Of a DNA stretch of 64,000 nt, positions 1-14,011 are shown in pieces. A program made the position numbers and the translations under genes. The DNA comes from Pithys albifrons albifrons (Eukaryota > Chordata > Aves > Passeriformes > Thamnophilidae), in the NCBI RefSeq assembly GCF_047495875.1, contig NC_092465.1:9349160-9413159 (forward strand), read 5' to 3'. The notes under the pieces are model-generated. The model was not told the DNA's origin and ran no database searches. It was given only the letters and a program-made list of their open reading frames with translations. How positions within the stretch are numbered: the first letter of the stretch is position 1; the number at the start of each line of letters is the position of its first letter.

Positions 1-3000
1 TTAAATATCTTTGTCTGCTCAGAAAAGCTAAACTTGCAAGTAGGGTGCAAAGTATGCTGCAGCTAGTGTTTTGCCATGTTCCCTGTTAACACAGGTAACT
101 GGACAGGCTTTTTTTAATCACAATTTCTCTGTCAACATAAAATCTAGCAAGCAACCTTCATAAATCATGTAGTGACAGCTAGTGTGGTTGGCCAGTGCTA
201 AACACAACTGGACTCTTCTTTGTAAGCCTTTGCTTCTTAGGTCGCCTGCGTCAGCAGTACTTTTCAACAAACATCTGCAGTTCATCTTATCGTTTGAAGA
301 AATATATGAGATTCTCCATCAGGGTGGGTTTTTTTAGCTTCAGCTTCTTGATTTGTTTGAACAACATCTGCTACATATAAAATGCAGAGAATTTGTGAAA
401 TGTGCATGCAGTGAGAAATTTTTAATTGTATTAACCTTTCTTTTTTTGATCAAGATAACTTCTTGTATTCATCATCTCCTGATTTGTTAAGCGACTAAAT
501 AGACATGTCTGAAGTCCTGCCCAGATATTTTATTTAAGATCTTCTATCTCTATAATACACAAATAGCTTGGGTACAAAACCAGAGTCTATTGCTTGCAGC
601 ATTTAAGAATTATTCTAATATAGTTTGAGTTACACATCCAAAAAGAGCTTAATAGTAGTAATCTCTTTTACAGAAGGTTTTCTCTCATCTTAATTCTCTG
701 CACCTACGTGTGTATTATTTGCGTTGAAGAACAAAAGTTAATTGTTCCTAGAATTAATCACCAGAAGACAAATAACTCTGTAGATGGCTGCAACTCGCTG
801 CCAGCAGCCCGGGCTGAGCTGACGTGTGTCATGGCATGAGATTGCCACAGGGTGGTAGGAGTAGTGCGGCTCCACATCCACACCAGTCTGGAGAGGAGAG
901 GGAAAAGTTTGGAAAGGACGAAGGAGGAATCACTTTCCACTTAGTCTAAACAGAGGTATCAAAAATAAGGTTTAGTTCATGGTAAATCCAGATGGTTAAA
1001 CATTTGACCCATATCTAATCCCTTTGCCAAGCGTGCACCACCACCATCACTGCTGTCATAACACAGCACAGGCACTTAAAATCACTTCAGTTTCAAGAAG
1101 CAGTACGCGTTTTTGAGAAAATTAAATTTTAAAGCAAGTTGCAGAAAGCACAAACGGTCCTAGCAACATGTTATGGCTCCAGCCTTGAGAGAAGTGGTAT
1201 TATTTGTGCTAAAATAACTCTATGGAACTGCGGCTTGCTTCTGTTCTCTGCATTTTGTTATGATAATATTGTACAAAACACTGACTAGTGCTTTGATCTT
1301 AAAAGAGTATTTTGCTGAGACCTATTTCTTTTACTTAATCATTTAATAAAAGGATGAAGACTTTATTCACAAGAGGAGAAACAGATCAGAAACAGAAATT
1401 CTGCCTCTCTTTTAAAGTCCTGTGGAAGGTTCTGATGAGTCCTATGGGTTATTGATTAATATAAATATAAAGGGGAAGGATCAAGTGACACACGCGCAAG
1501 CTGAATCCTTGGTATTTGGCAATTACATTAATGCCACTGATGTTCAGATTTACCTTCAAGGGAGGCCATTTCAAGTCCATTCATATTAGAGAGACTATCA
1601 GAGATACCTTGATTAAAATAAATAAATATTAAAGTAGGAAATACGTCACGTGTTTTATATAAATATATAGATTTATATAAATATAACTTCCAAGTACCTT
1701 CACATTTTATTTTGGGATTAATATAGTTATGCCCAACTAACAGATGAGGATGTGAGAGAAATATCAAGCTCAAGACCTTCAGGGTATGAAATAAACTACA
1801 TATTCAAAAATGGGCAAGGCTTATGTAATATAGTATCATGTTTTAAACAGTTCATAAAAGAAACCAAGTGACAACAGAACAGTGTGGATGATATAAAATA
1901 ATGTAAACCTTCCTTCAAATATCAAGCAATTTTTTCTCTGCCTCAACTCACTTTCCACAACAGAGTGAAAAATCCATAGAGAATAAAACCAGTGATCCCT
2001 TTGAGCAAGGATACAAATTTACCTAGATATGTCAACCACACAGATTTATGGGACAAGGAGTTTTTCACCCTGAAGAAAAAAGTCTTCTTGTCAGTCATCT
2101 ATAAAAAAAGCTGAAAATAAAGCTCTTGGAGTTATTTTTCTGTTTTAGGGGTTGCAAGAAATTTCTGTTAGGGGTTGTTGCATGTTTTTTGTGGGTTTTT
2201 TTCCTTAAGCTTTCCCATAACCATGGAATAGTTCTCTTCATGGATGTATAAGAAACACTTGTGTTGTGCTGCTATTAATGGTATGATTTGTTAGTGTACT
2301 TTTATGTATGGAGTGTCTGCATCTGGTAAGGTCTACAACTGTACCTCCTTGACAGTGCCAGATGTTGTGAAGATAAAATACCTCCTGTGTGAGGAACTGC
2401 TGGAATCAGGCTCCATGATAGGTGTTCTTAATACAGTTTAAAAAGGCATCTGTCTTAACATAATTTCAACATCTTACTTTCCTATTTATTGTTTTGTCAG
2501 ATTTTTCTTGTTACTGGGGAAATATTTTAGAGTCCCTTTCTAATATGATTTGAAAATTGCAGCTTCAGCTTCTTCCAAGTTGGCTTTGTGGCTTTTTTTT
2601 ATTATTCTAAATTACATCCCTAATGAAAGGGAGAAAAGGATAAAAGGGTTTGCTGGGGGACTCAGCTGAGGTTAAACAGATTGGCCTAACCAAGAAAAAA
2701 AAAATTGGTCAGCAGGTATTTTTAAACCAGGTTAGCCACAAAAGAGCATGCAACATAATGAGTCTAAATTTAGCCAAGATTTCTTCAAAACATTGCACTG
2801 GGGAGACAAGAGGGCTGATAGAAGGCAGAAGAAGAGCCCTGCTTTGCTATCATACCCCATAACTCACTGCATTGTCAACCTCTTAAAATAGTAATGATAC
2901 TTGACCCTTATTAGTATTTCTGGGCAATATATGAGCTTGAGTTTCCTTGGGTGAAAGCTAATGCCTTAGACCACCCTTTAGACCACCATTCTATCTAGTT

Positions 3001-4539
3001 ACAGTACATATTAATGTTATTCTTGGGTCATTTAACTTACTCTCAGTGAAGAGTGGAGAATGGTGCTAAGCTGTAAATCAGCTCTGTCCTGCAATGGATT
3101 TGTGCCATAAGAGATCATCTTGAAAATTCCAGCCTTGCCTGACCATGGTAAAGAGATTATGGTATGTAAAAATTCTGCTAAACATAGATTGTTTCATTTT
3201 TGTGCTTCTCTGTTTGTCTGCCCAGTGAGGAAATGTTATGACCTGTTATGGTGGACAGTGCATTGAAAAGGAATATTGCAATAATGAACCCCCCAGGGCT
3301 AAAACTTTTACCATATGAGGTTAAACTCTCCATCCTTTCTAAAGGTGAGCTGCGGCAGTGAGGAAATTATTAAAGAAGGCCACTGATACTGTGCATAAAA
3401 ATTATTTTTTTAATCCACAGGGAAATAGAAATGAGTTCATAAATGTATTGTGCTTAAAAGGTATCCTCTGAGTGCCAGTGTTCACACCCCAAATGACAGA
3501 CTGAAATGTTCAGTGGCATTAGTCCATTTAACTAAATCCTGATTACTTGAGATGAATTCATTTAAAAAGCAAATGTGCTGCTACTCCCTTAGCAAAGATT
3601 CCACTAACTGTTTCTTGAAATCATAAATATTTTTTCCACACTGTTCTGGCAAACAAATAATGTTTACCTTTAGCTTCCTAGAAAAGATTTACAGATAAGT
3701 CCCTAGTCTGTTTTGCAGATGTGCCTTGGTGAATTTAACAGTAATATATACTGTCATCATGGTTGTCTTCAAATCTTTGAAATCACTTATGCCTTTTACA
3801 ATACATATTTAATTGAATGTCTAGCTAGCAGATATGTATATGTATCTCACATTTGTGGGTGGGCATGTGTGTGCCTAATACATATATTTAACACTTAAAC
3901 ATGGTACAATGAGTGATTGAGAAATGCCTAAGAGAGAGATATTTTATACATGCACATACAGTTAGTAAATGCGTAATCTCCTGAAACAGCCAGAGACAGG
4001 GAGGAAAGTGGAGAGACATCTGCAAATTAACAAATCATCTATCTTTGGGGTCATTCACAAATTAGTTTTGCAGAATAAGATAGAACAAAAACATAATTCT
4101 GACGAGAATTTGTTCTGGCTATTTATCACATAAAATTGTGCAACAATGTTAGACACAGGAATTTTTGCTTAGCTTATTCCTTACAGTATTACCATGATTT
4201 CACAACTTGGTGCAGATGTTTTGTGCTGAATAATATACTTCAGTTGACATTTGTGCTCCTACTGTCGAACTTTTAAGTAGCTGTGATGCACATATTCCAT
4301 AGGAACACTGTGGGGGGGACAAGGGGAAGGTAAATAAAAAGCAAAACCCGTTTCGGGAAAGGAAACTTTAAACATCTCTTCCCCCACTGCCAAATTGGAG
4401 GATTGTCCACATTGAATTTGCTATTTTTTAATAGCTACCTGTAATTTAAATTATTGCTCAGTAACACAGGCTTTTGAGGAAACCTGAATATTCCTGGGAT
4501 TTTGTTAGTCTTTGGAAGTGCGAGCACTTTCCTGATGCA
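1..4539. other. Gene-free AT-rich desert
   Basis: No credible gene on either strand. Notable only: a CACGTG at 1647-1652 and a 14-bp direct repeat, TTTATATAAATATA, at 1654-1667 and 1672-1685. Short open frames are at chance length. Confidence 0.75.
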
Positions 4540-4730
4540 GTAAGGATGTTGTGTCCCTCCGTTGAGATAAATACGAAAATCGATTTCACATTGTACCCTC
4601 ATTGTTAGTTTTATTGCTTGAATGGAGCAAACAGTTGTATTTATACCTCAAAAGGCTATTGTTGTTAAATTAATCAAACTGTTTTGAAGTTCCTTTTTCT
4701 CTGTTAATTATTTAAAAACAAAATCAAAAG
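4540..4730. promoter_or_regulatory. Candidate distal conserved element (SOX/homeodomain words)
   Basis: Unique sequence with AATCGATTT, CATTGTTAG, TATTGTTGTTAAATTAATCAAAC and similar words. There is no coding signal. It resembles desert enhancers near developmental genes; evidence is by texture only. Confidence 0.22.
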
Positions 4731-5282
4731 TCTTAAAGGAACAATTTACTTCTGAATTAAGGCTAAAGAGAATTTTAAGTAAAACACACATTAATCTGCC
4801 ACCACAAAATGAACCTGGTTCAAAAAAAAAATCATATAATCAGTATATTGATTCCCTCAACACATATTTTTCATTTATTGGTATTATAAGATTATGCTCG
4901 AGCCTGCAGCAAAAGAAAAAAAAAAGAGACAGAAAAAAATTGAAACTGTGCAGAAGTATGAAACCTTAGCTTAGCTTTTTCCTGGCAAAATATTTTTTAA
5001 GGTATGCCTTAAATTGGAATTAGTCACATTAATTCTAGACTTTTAATTAATTTCTTTTTATGCTGGAAGCAGTATTACTTTATGTGTGTGCCTTTAGACA
5101 ATTGTTGAAGAATATTCAAGAATTTATACTAAATTCTTTACAGAACATATGAAAAAATATATAGTGAAAGCACATTATATAAACATTTTAATCAAATTAA
5201 TTATTCTTTTCATTTGTAAGGCATCCTAGATGTTTGTGACTATGTTCCAGCATGAAACTTCAGTAAGATTTGACCAAGTTTG

Positions 5283-5362
5283 TTAAGGATCAAATTGCCT
5301 ACTGGCCTAACTCCACTGAAATCAGTGGAATTATTTCAGAGGAGAATTTCATTTCTCATTAC
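5283..5362. repeat. Ancient palindromic repeat copy
   Basis: TAACTCCACTGAAATCAGTGG contains a perfect 7-bp inverted repeat, CCACTGA (5313-5319) and TCAGTGG (5322-5328). It resembles the TAACTCCATTGAAGTCAATGG-type sauropsid repeat. Boundaries are approximate. Confidence 0.4.
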
Positions 5363-6549
5363 TGTGTCCATTTTTCAAATCTGCAATAACATTACACATG
5401 CACTTCATTACGTTTATAGAATAGATTAACAAATACAGCAAAATTATATTTTACTCTGCTAAAAACAAAATAAATAAAAGCAGGAGGGAAGAAAATATAA
5501 ATTTTATTTCTACTATTTTCTGAGATTTTGGGGCAACTTCAAATCCCCAGGAGGTTCAGTGCATTTTCACTCAGGCCAGCATATCCAGTGCACCCTTTAG
5601 TCTTAGATTAAGGAATTACAGCTCTGCAAATGAATTTCACATCCAAAATCATTCAATTTGTCCCCTTTGTCTTCTAGAATCCTAAGCATATGGGACCATA
5701 CTAAGTATAGCAAAAATAGCTGCTGCTATAATCATAATTAGTACCTATTAGCCCTTCCTAGGTGCAAAACCCCAGTGATGAGAGCACAGCACAAGAACCT
5801 AGATAGAAGAGGATTTGAAGTCTCAGTAGAACAGAATTGTTATTGCTGCCCTTGCAGGTTCACCAAACGCAGCGAGTGAGAGGGAATTGCTGGGCTTGGG
5901 AACCAGATCCTACGTGCCTTTCCCATACACACAAAGATGTACAGACTGAGATCTTTTTTACCTCCTTGCTGAGGCATTTCTTCTTGTCCAAATACGCTTT
6001 CTATAAAAACCTTTTATATATTTCTCAACATTTTTAAAGGGTAGCACTACTAATTTTTAATAGCTTGGGTATTAAAATTTGTTTATCAGGATGACGGAGA
6101 TTTTTTTTTGTTATTAGTCATAATGTGGGTAGCAGCTGTTTTACACAGGCTGAAACAGCCATTCAGTGACCAACTTAATGTTTGAACTTTTGCTGAATTA
6201 TTTTGGTGGGCTTGTCTTTGATAATATGTATAGTTTAGATGCAGATTTCGGCCTCCTTTCCACAAAATGTTGAATTTATAGGCAAGAGCAGATCTGGAAG
6301 ACATTATCAATGAAAATTAAAAACAAAAAAAAAAAACAACCCTGACACGTAAATCTGACGGGAAGCTTTTCTGCCCAATGGTGTTTTGGAAAATGTCTGA
6401 TTTTAGATATAGAGTGAAAAAATCTTCATGTTTACATTAAGGAACCGCAATACAAGTTCTCAAAAGCAAAGGTTCTAAATTGTGCATGAAAAATCAGCGT
6501 GGACTGATATTTCTGCCTGGAAAAATGCGCTTCTTTATATAGGCAGCTT

Positions 6550-6860
6550 TGTGTCGAGCGCAATTCGCTTCGGCAGCACGTGGGGCTGCCTGAGCTGCAG
6601 CGAGACGAGCTTGAGATGGGACTCTTCGCTGGATCGGGAGTCAGACCCAGCCTAGCAGGGTCGAGCAGCGACACAGCACCAGCCTGTGCGCAGTGCAGGG
6701 CCACCCCATGCCCAGAACAAAGGTCACAGGAGCCCCGTCCGTGGGGTACCCGAGCCCCGCCACCCGCACGAGTTTGCAGGGGCAGTGCTGACACTGAGCG
6801 GGGACCTCCCAGCTCCCTCCTACACTCGCCGGGGCTGCATAAAAACAGAAATCCCATCTC
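6550..6860. other. Small isolated CpG-rich patch in the desert
   Basis: The only notable CpG-rich stretch in the first 47 kb, with overlapping open frames on both strands (6887-6432 minus, 6580-6951 plus) that show no recognisable domain. It ends in CGCCGGGGCTGCATAAAAAC, where CATAAAA (from 6838) could serve as a TATA-like element for plus-strand transcription. It may be an orphan CpG island or a GC-rich repeat remnant. Confidence 0.4.
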
Positions 6861-7024
6861 CCTGCCCGGGCTCAAACATTTGACCATTGCAAGTCGTTCT
6901 CAAAAATCTGAGGCTGTCATTTTGTTCAGGGCTTCGTGTTATCCCTCTTGACTTCAAGCATAAAATCAGGTGAGAGCCAGAGACAGCTCATAAAAGTGAA
7001 GTCACATGCGATAAGAGTATAGAT

Positions 7025-7066
7025 ATCATAACCTGAGTGTGACGGAGAAGGGAACGAGGTTATGAT
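7025..7066. repeat. 10-bp inverted repeat ATCATAACCT ... AGGTTATGAT
   Basis: Perfect 10-base arms at 7025-7034 and 7057-7066 with a 22-base spacer, inside non-repetitive sequence (6960-7160) that looks like a candidate conserved element. It could be a paired binding site or chance. Confidence 0.5.
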
Positions 7067-7445
7067 CATTGTCTGAGGAGATCTGTTCAAACAATGTAAT
7101 AGAAAGCTGCTCCCTTTAAATAAACATTAAACTTTTGCTAGAGGGCTACAACGTGCAGTTCCAGCATGATCTTTTGGGGTGCTATGAATACATTTAAAAT
7201 AAAGATGTCCATACAGCTTCCCAAACACAAGGCATATCATGCACCACAAGCTCTACAACTACCTTTTTTGATCAATAGTTCATAAGTATCCATTGGAAGA
7301 TATGTTGGTATTCTACCCACTAAACTTTTGGGACAATCACCACAGCCATATTAAAATCAACATTTACCTTTGAGTCTTTTTTTGAAAATGACAAAATAAT
7401 GGGACTTTTAAAGGAATTTTAATTTATTATGAGAGAAAAGTTGGA

Positions 7446-7490
7446 TATATTATATATATATATATGTGTGTGTAAATATATATATATGTA
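7446..7490. repeat. (TA)n/(TG)n microsatellite
   Basis: Alternating TATATA with a TGTGTG insert, AT-rich low-complexity DNA. Confidence 0.85.
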
Positions 7491-10400
7491 TGCTGCTAGC
7501 AATTTTTTCCACATAATTAACACACTGGAATCTGTTAAGAACGCAAGGCAAAACTGTGTTTTAACTGCCAGATCCATCCCATGAATATGTAAAAGAGACA
7601 AGGGAAAGTTCACCTCCGAGTCCTCCCTCTGCAAAGAGCTGCCCAGCCCCAACCCTCACCCACAGCATGTTTCTCCCACAGCCAGCCCTTGCTACTGCCA
7701 CTCATTTTCCATCAGTTATCCCAAGGTGCAGGTTAGCCAGTCACCTAGATTTTCAAAGAAAAATATTTTTTTAAAGGTGAAACGTTTTGATTGCTAATAG
7801 AGAAAGGATTACTGAAAGCCTAGATATAACTAAAAGATTGGCTGCATTTTTATATACACCAACTGATCTGCATGCCTGAAAACATCTCATCTTCATTGGG
7901 ATTTATTTTGCAGTTAAAATAATGCATAAAATCTTCTCCAGAGTGATCTTTATTTAATTCATTGCCTGAAAAAGATTAATTTGATTCAAAATTTTTAATA
8001 ATATATTGTACAAGCCAAAAAAAAAAATAAAGTAGATGCTGCTGAAAGAGCAAAATAACTGACATGTTGCACGCAGACCTGAGGACCAAGTTCTAAAAGC
8101 TTGGACAGACTAGATGATCATGCTATATTAAACTCAGTAATTCACAATTTATGCCTATCTCTTGATGCAAAAGTTATTACAGTCCCTATTTTTTAATAAA
8201 AAGATATGAAGGTAAGTGGAGATGGAAGGGCAAAATTGTTAAAGGAATTATGGAAATTGACTGATCCTTTCTTGGCAGTGTCAGCAAAAGAAGAAAAGTG
8301 TCATCCACCTCAACTGAAAACCTCAAGCCTAATATCCCACCACTTAGGGATTTTTCCCCATTGCTAAACATTGGCTCATCATTCCATTCAAAATAAATCT
8401 CATCCAAAAGATGAAAGCCCCACCATAGACTGACTGCATCAAGAAACGTTTCATTACTTATGCAAAGAAGACCCATATGGGAAGTGGTCCATGGGAGCAG
8501 CCCTGTCACAGTCTTTGGGCTTAGAACCTCCACCAGGAGCAAAGCCCAGAGGTCCATGTCCCCCCAGGGAGAGGAGGGAATTGAGTTCTACCTTCCCTGA
8601 CTTTCTGTTTGGGTTAATGAGTGTAAAAACCCAACTTGACAAGCCACCCCCTGATTATTTGCTTCTTCTCTTTCTTAACTCACTCAAAAATCTCCATCCA
8701 CACAATTCAAAATAATTCAATCTTAACTTTGAAGTCATTGCCAGGTAACCAAAATGCATTTTTTTGGTTCATGTCCTCCTTTCAAAAACAGTTCATTCTG
8801 ATCTATCCAAGGCTGTCTAGCACATGTTACTAGGCAGGTTTTCTAGTCTTGAACAAAATAATTTGGAGGTGGTTTTCAGCCCTTCCCCATATGTTGCTAA
8901 GCAGCTCCTTCTCCCAGGTGCTAAACTTTCTGCTGCCCAACTCAATTTGGGTGCTGTGATGGAGTTTTTCCACTGCTTCAGAGTACTGCTACAACAAAAA
9001 GAGTCAACTGTGTCCCTTGTAACTTCAAATATCAGTAGGGATCTCTGGAGGTGACTGACACCAGCAAGTGTGTTCTAGAGAGGCATTCATCTGGCAGCAC
9101 TGTGTCACCAATTAGGCTGGGAAGTTTTCCCACGGTTTCGTACCATTTTCCATATCACTCCATGTGCAGCTCACTGCAAAGGTGTCTTCATGCATTGGGT
9201 ATTCTCTGTGTAGTTGCATTGTCCAAATGGTTATTTTACTGGAATGATATATTTCCCCAAAGAAATAAAATAAAAATATAAAGTACCACAGTAATTGACA
9301 GAGGCCAGGATTTTGCTTCATTGTCATGTATTATAACTGTATATTTGTATTCTATCCATGCAACTTATTCTACATCAGGTTTTAAAGAAAAGATGGGAAA
9401 AGTAAGAGAGTTAAAAAACATGAACATTAACAATTTTCATGTTTTTTTCCTGTTTCCCCTAAGCCTGGTGAGACTCAATACCATGGTACACACTCAGAAC
9501 AGGTCACCATGTGGTAGCAAGTAGGGCCTTGGGGACTTAAAGAGCTGGCTATGAGCTGTGCTGATCCACCCATGTGGCATATTTGGGTTTGGTGCACCTG
9601 GTGACTGCCATCTGTTTTATTTAACTACATACTAGAAATTTGGTTAAACTGAAGCAAACCAGATCCTGATATGCATTATGGGTTCTGCCTTTGGTTTGCT
9701 TTTGTCTTTACAGTTTGAACCAAACTTGTGTGAAGAGATTTTGTTTTAACAGGCAGATTTCTGAAGTACATTGTGAGAGATTTGCAGAAATGGTTTAGGT
9801 GTGAATGTGATGTCAGCCACAAAATTCAGGCATAGTTCTGGATTTAAATACCCTCAAAAGATGGGAGTTAGATTGTTGGTTTGGGCCTGGATCTCATTAA
9901 AGTTGAGCACAATTCAAGCTCCTTGACTCCTCTTTCCTGAATTTCATCAGCAGGCTTTAGAACACCTATCCTGGATCTCCTGAACCAAACTCAACATGAA
10001 TCACAGCTTAAGAGTGATGAACATCCTCTAATAGCTGAGGTCTGGCCATCAAATGTAGTTGTGTAATTTGCATGTTGGGTCTGAAGATCTGATCTCATGA
10101 CCAATACACTCTTGTTTCTGACTTCATGTAGAGTGAGGTCTTTGGTTTTTCCAAAACATGTAAGACTCCATGTTTTGTACATACCAGAGCTGCCTGGAAA
10201 GCTATGGTCATCCAAAAATGATTGTAACATTTCCTTCCTCTTATTCTTTCCTTTTTTTCTAAAACAAAATCTTTGAAATTCTTGTTCAGACTGAAAAAGC
10301 TCTTAATTCTACAAAACAACAGCTCTTTATACCCAGCCACTTAATATAAGTAAAACCTAACTTGTTTCACCCTCTTTTTTTTTAATGTATGTTGCTCAGA

Positions 10401-11492
10401 AACCATCAAGTAAGCAGAAACATAAAGACCTATAACCAAATCTACCAGAGGAACATAACATTGCAAAACTTCCTTTGGGGTGCATGGAAGAAACACTGCC
10501 AGGAGCAAGTCCTCCACAACCCAATTCATTTCTCAGCTCCCTACTTGAAATGGATGCTGCCTGATGTGCCCATTGCTTTCTGGGGTCTTGGGAGGGGAGG
10601 GATTTGACTTGTCCTTGAAGCTGGACACAGAGATATGATCTCGCATGGGCCACAGAAGAGTCAGGGCAGGGGAACAGCTCAGCCCAGCGGCACAGAAGCA
10701 AACATCTCCATTAGCACATTAGCTGCCCTGTGAGTCAGGTAGTCCAGCAGCAGCCTCTTCCCCTAATTGTTTGTCCTCTGTAATCAGTTAAAGATGAACT
10801 GGCAAGTAAACCCCACACTCTCAAGTTCTCAATGCATTCAGCAATCCAGAGCTGGCAACTCCTCTCCACCAGCTCTCTAATAAATACCATCCATAGAAGT
10901 TTTGTGTGTAATTTCGATGTAGGCTCAGCCCAGCAGCCCAGGCTGTGCTTGCAATACAGTTTCCAGCTGTTCAGCTCCAATTTATGCAATGAGCAAAAAC
11001 CATTTACAAAGCTTTAGCAGCAGTTTATAAATAGTCACATGATAAACAGTGGGTTGTTCTGGGTAGAAGAAAATTCAGCAGAGATGTTGTCACAGATAAT
11101 ATTATTGCTTATTAGGGCTAAAAGGGGCCTTAGAAATATTTCCTAGCATGGCAGCTTCCTGCAGATCAGTACACTCCTGTGCAGGCAGGGCCACAACAGG
11201 TCTTCCTGCTGGGTTTCTCACTGCCTGGGGTGACATTAGGGCTGGCATTGGATATGGAGAAAGGAGGAAAACCTACATCCCATGGCAACCCAGGAAGCCT
11301 CAGCGTGCCTACAGAGCACCCTGCACCTCTGCCACCCAGTCACCCCCTGGACCCAGAGGTTCACTCCATCCTGGCTCACCTGAAAAGCAAGCATCCAGTC
11401 CCATGCTGAGCAAAGCCTGAGGGTGCCAGGAAGTCTCCTTCTTCCACAGCACCAACTGTTTAAAGGACACTGCACTGAGATTAAAAAATCCC

Positions 11493-11507
11493 TTTTTTTT
11501 TTTTTTT
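11493..11507. repeat. Poly-T tract (T15)
   Basis: A run of 15 T bases in otherwise ordinary non-coding DNA. Confidence 0.85.
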
Positions 11508-12304
11508 GCACAAGCCAGCACACAGTCATCATCTGTGAACAATGAAAGCTGTCAGGACGGGGGAAGGGAGCCAGCCAAAATGTGAGCACAGGCTCAAGAG
11601 CAGACAGGGAAAAATGGGAAACATTCCTCAGAAAAAAATTTCCCTTAAAAAACAAACTTCATTAGCTGAAAGTGGATGTTCAGTCTTTTGAGATGTGCCC
11701 TCTGCCCAGAGAGCCACCAGCAGGGACAGGTGACCTATTTTCCCTGGGGAGGAGGGAGAGGATGCTCTCTATTGATCCCACCCTTCTTCTATCATTTTAT
11801 ATATTAGCTTCTATGGCCTGTGGAGGAAGCAGACAGTAATGGAGTGAATCATTCACATTGAATAAATCATCAGACTAATTTAGCATGTTTTTCTTCTCAT
11901 GACTATTCCATGAACAGATCACTATTTCCCTAAAGTTTTTCATTATTTTTATATGTCTTGCAATTTGGAGGTGTTGTTCTCTTTTTTCTATACATTTTTA
12001 ACTCCTGCAAGTTAGCAAAAATCTATTAGCTTGGTTATGACTGGACAGATGAGTTTCATGACAATGTTCCTAGCCCGAGATTGAATGTGCTCAGCATGAC
12101 TGTTGCAGATATTTGTAACAATAAGCAGAGAGAAAAACTGAATTCTATAAAGTGCTAAAACCAGCAAAGTTCAGTTACTACAGATGCACATGTCCTTCAG
12201 GGCAGAGTCTTCCAACATCTCTATAACACAAACACCCACAGCACCAGCAAAATAGAAAGAAAAATGTAAGATTGTAAAGATTAGTGTAAGCAGTTTTTCC
12301 ATCA

Positions 12305-12430
12305 TGTGTGGATTTTAAAGCCAGAACGAACCATTAGATCATGTGCTCCAACCTCCAGCATGAGTCAGGCTATAAAATGTCATCCTGTACTGAGCTTAAT
12401 GACTTGTATTTACACAAAGCATACCTAAAT
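12305..12430. repeat. Decayed interspersed repeat of reptile/bird type
   Basis: The words AGCCAGAACGAACCATTAG, ATCATGTGCTCCAACCTCC and GTACTGAGCTTAATGACTTG, in this order, resemble a repeat I recognise from turtle, crocodile and bird DNA. I cannot name its family. The copy is old and partial. Confidence 0.4.
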
Positions 12431-12523
12431 CAATCTATATAAAGTTCTGGCTAGCAACCAACTCAATCAGCACCATATGTGGAGCAGTGTCACCTAGATG
12501 ATTACTCAGCTTTCTCTCTTGCT

Positions 12524-12563
12524 AAAACGATGGCAAAAACAATGGCAAAAGCAATGGAGAAAG
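12524..12563. repeat. Short tandem repeat, about three 12-bp units
   Basis: Three imperfect tandem copies of a 12-base unit close to AAAACAATGGCA. The unit is a multiple of three, so it translates as a repeated AKTM/AKAM block, but there is no gene context. Confidence 0.7.
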
Positions 12564-13029
12564 CTGTAGTGCTTGATTCTGATGAGGTCTGTAGGATTCA
12601 GACTCCATGCTCAGCATGGGAATGGATTTGGGAACCCTGGTATGTGCTCCAGCAGGTGCCTGCTGTTATGGATGGAGTGTGCAGGAGGGGAGGAAGCCAC
12701 AGGGCTGAGGAGTGCCATGGGACTGGTGAGGTCTTCTCTCCCACAAGATGCCTGTTCCCTCAGCAGAGCAAACCAGTGGAGTAAAACCCTCATGGCTTCA
12801 GGCCTCAGTACATGCCCGTATTTCTTTCAACTTTTATATCTATGTTTATGTTTCTTTTGCTGGCTGTATTTGAGAGCACTGCACCCTTTCATGAAGATTT
12901 GATGTACACAAAAGAACAAGCCAGAAACAAACAGCAAATGCAGCCCAAACCAAAGCACCACCTGCAGCACAAAAATATGAGGCAATTCCCACACACCTCT
13001 TCCCCCACCCTCCACATCAGTGGGGAGGC

Positions 13030-13070
13030 TCAGTGGCAGAGCATGGTGCTCTGCCTGCTAGCAAGTCCCA
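13030..13070 (+). repeat. tRNA-like A-box and hairpin, possible SINE remnant
   Basis: GGCTCAGTGGCAGAGCA resembles a tRNA D-arm/A-box, and GGCAGAGCA (13035-13043) pairs with TGCTCTGCC (13047-13055). No cloverleaf or clear B-box follows, so this is not a tRNA gene. It may be a decayed tRNA-derived SINE. Confidence 0.25.
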
Positions 13071-14011
13071 ACACCCAGTTGTCAGGCAAAGTTCAGACTC
13101 CATAGTAAATAGGGAAAAGCTGCCATCCTTGCGCTGCAGGAGCTCCAGCTCAAGAGCTTCTCAGGCAGTCACTGCAAAGAGAGCTAAGAAAAGGAACAAT
13201 GTCCTGCCATGCCACACCTCAAGCTAAGCAATAGTGATGACTGAAATGATTCAAGCTCATTGCAACATGATGCAAGATGCAACAGAGTGGTGTGAGGTTT
13301 CTCTGTATGCAGAGCTCCTGAGGTGCTCACGCCCGCCTCCTGCGCAGCTGGTGTTCCCTGAAAAAGTGCAGCCCCTCCTAAAGGCTGTTTCCTTGCCAGC
13401 CTGGGCTCAACATGTAATTACTGTGAGACATGGCCGCAAGAGTTATACTGGTCAGAAATTGGACTCCTCCTGCCATGTTCTGGGGAACTGGCCCACGGCC
13501 AGGTCATACTCAAACATATACATGATCCTTCCTCTTGTGTCCTCAAACTTCAACAAAGTAGGTTTCCAGTGTACTCACTTGACCAAGAGGTTTAATACTG
13601 TTGCAGCAAGGCCATGCAGTCTTCCATGGAGTTCCCTTCTTCCAAACCCACATCCCAGCCTGTAAACCAGGCTTGCAGGACAACAGCTGATATTTCTTAT
13701 ATGAGCACAAGTCAGGGATCAAAGGTGAAACTTAGATGGAAGCAAAAGGGAATGTACCTCAAAAGAAACACAGAAGAGGAGTTTGAAAACTAATTTACAC
13801 TACCAATTGCAGCAGCATCTTAAGTGAGGTAATGGAAACCATGTGTAGCTACATGTGACACCTACAGTGTGCCCAGCCGCAGAACAGATTTACCTCTGTG
13901 CACCTGACATTGCAAATGGGGATATTTTGGGACAATAGCATACTGTTTTTCCTGGGCCAAAATAAAAGGGCTTTTCCCCAGATTATACCCTAGACTGAAG
14001 GGGATCATAAA

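Noticed and set aside
12479..12784. Open frame with AKTM repeats
   Set aside because: The repeat arises from a 12-bp DNA tandem repeat. There is no domain, splice context or codon bias, and the frame overlaps another of similar length.
13030..13070. tRNA gene
   Set aside because: A D-arm-like word and a hairpin are present, but no acceptor stem pairing, anticodon arm or proper B-box can be assembled.
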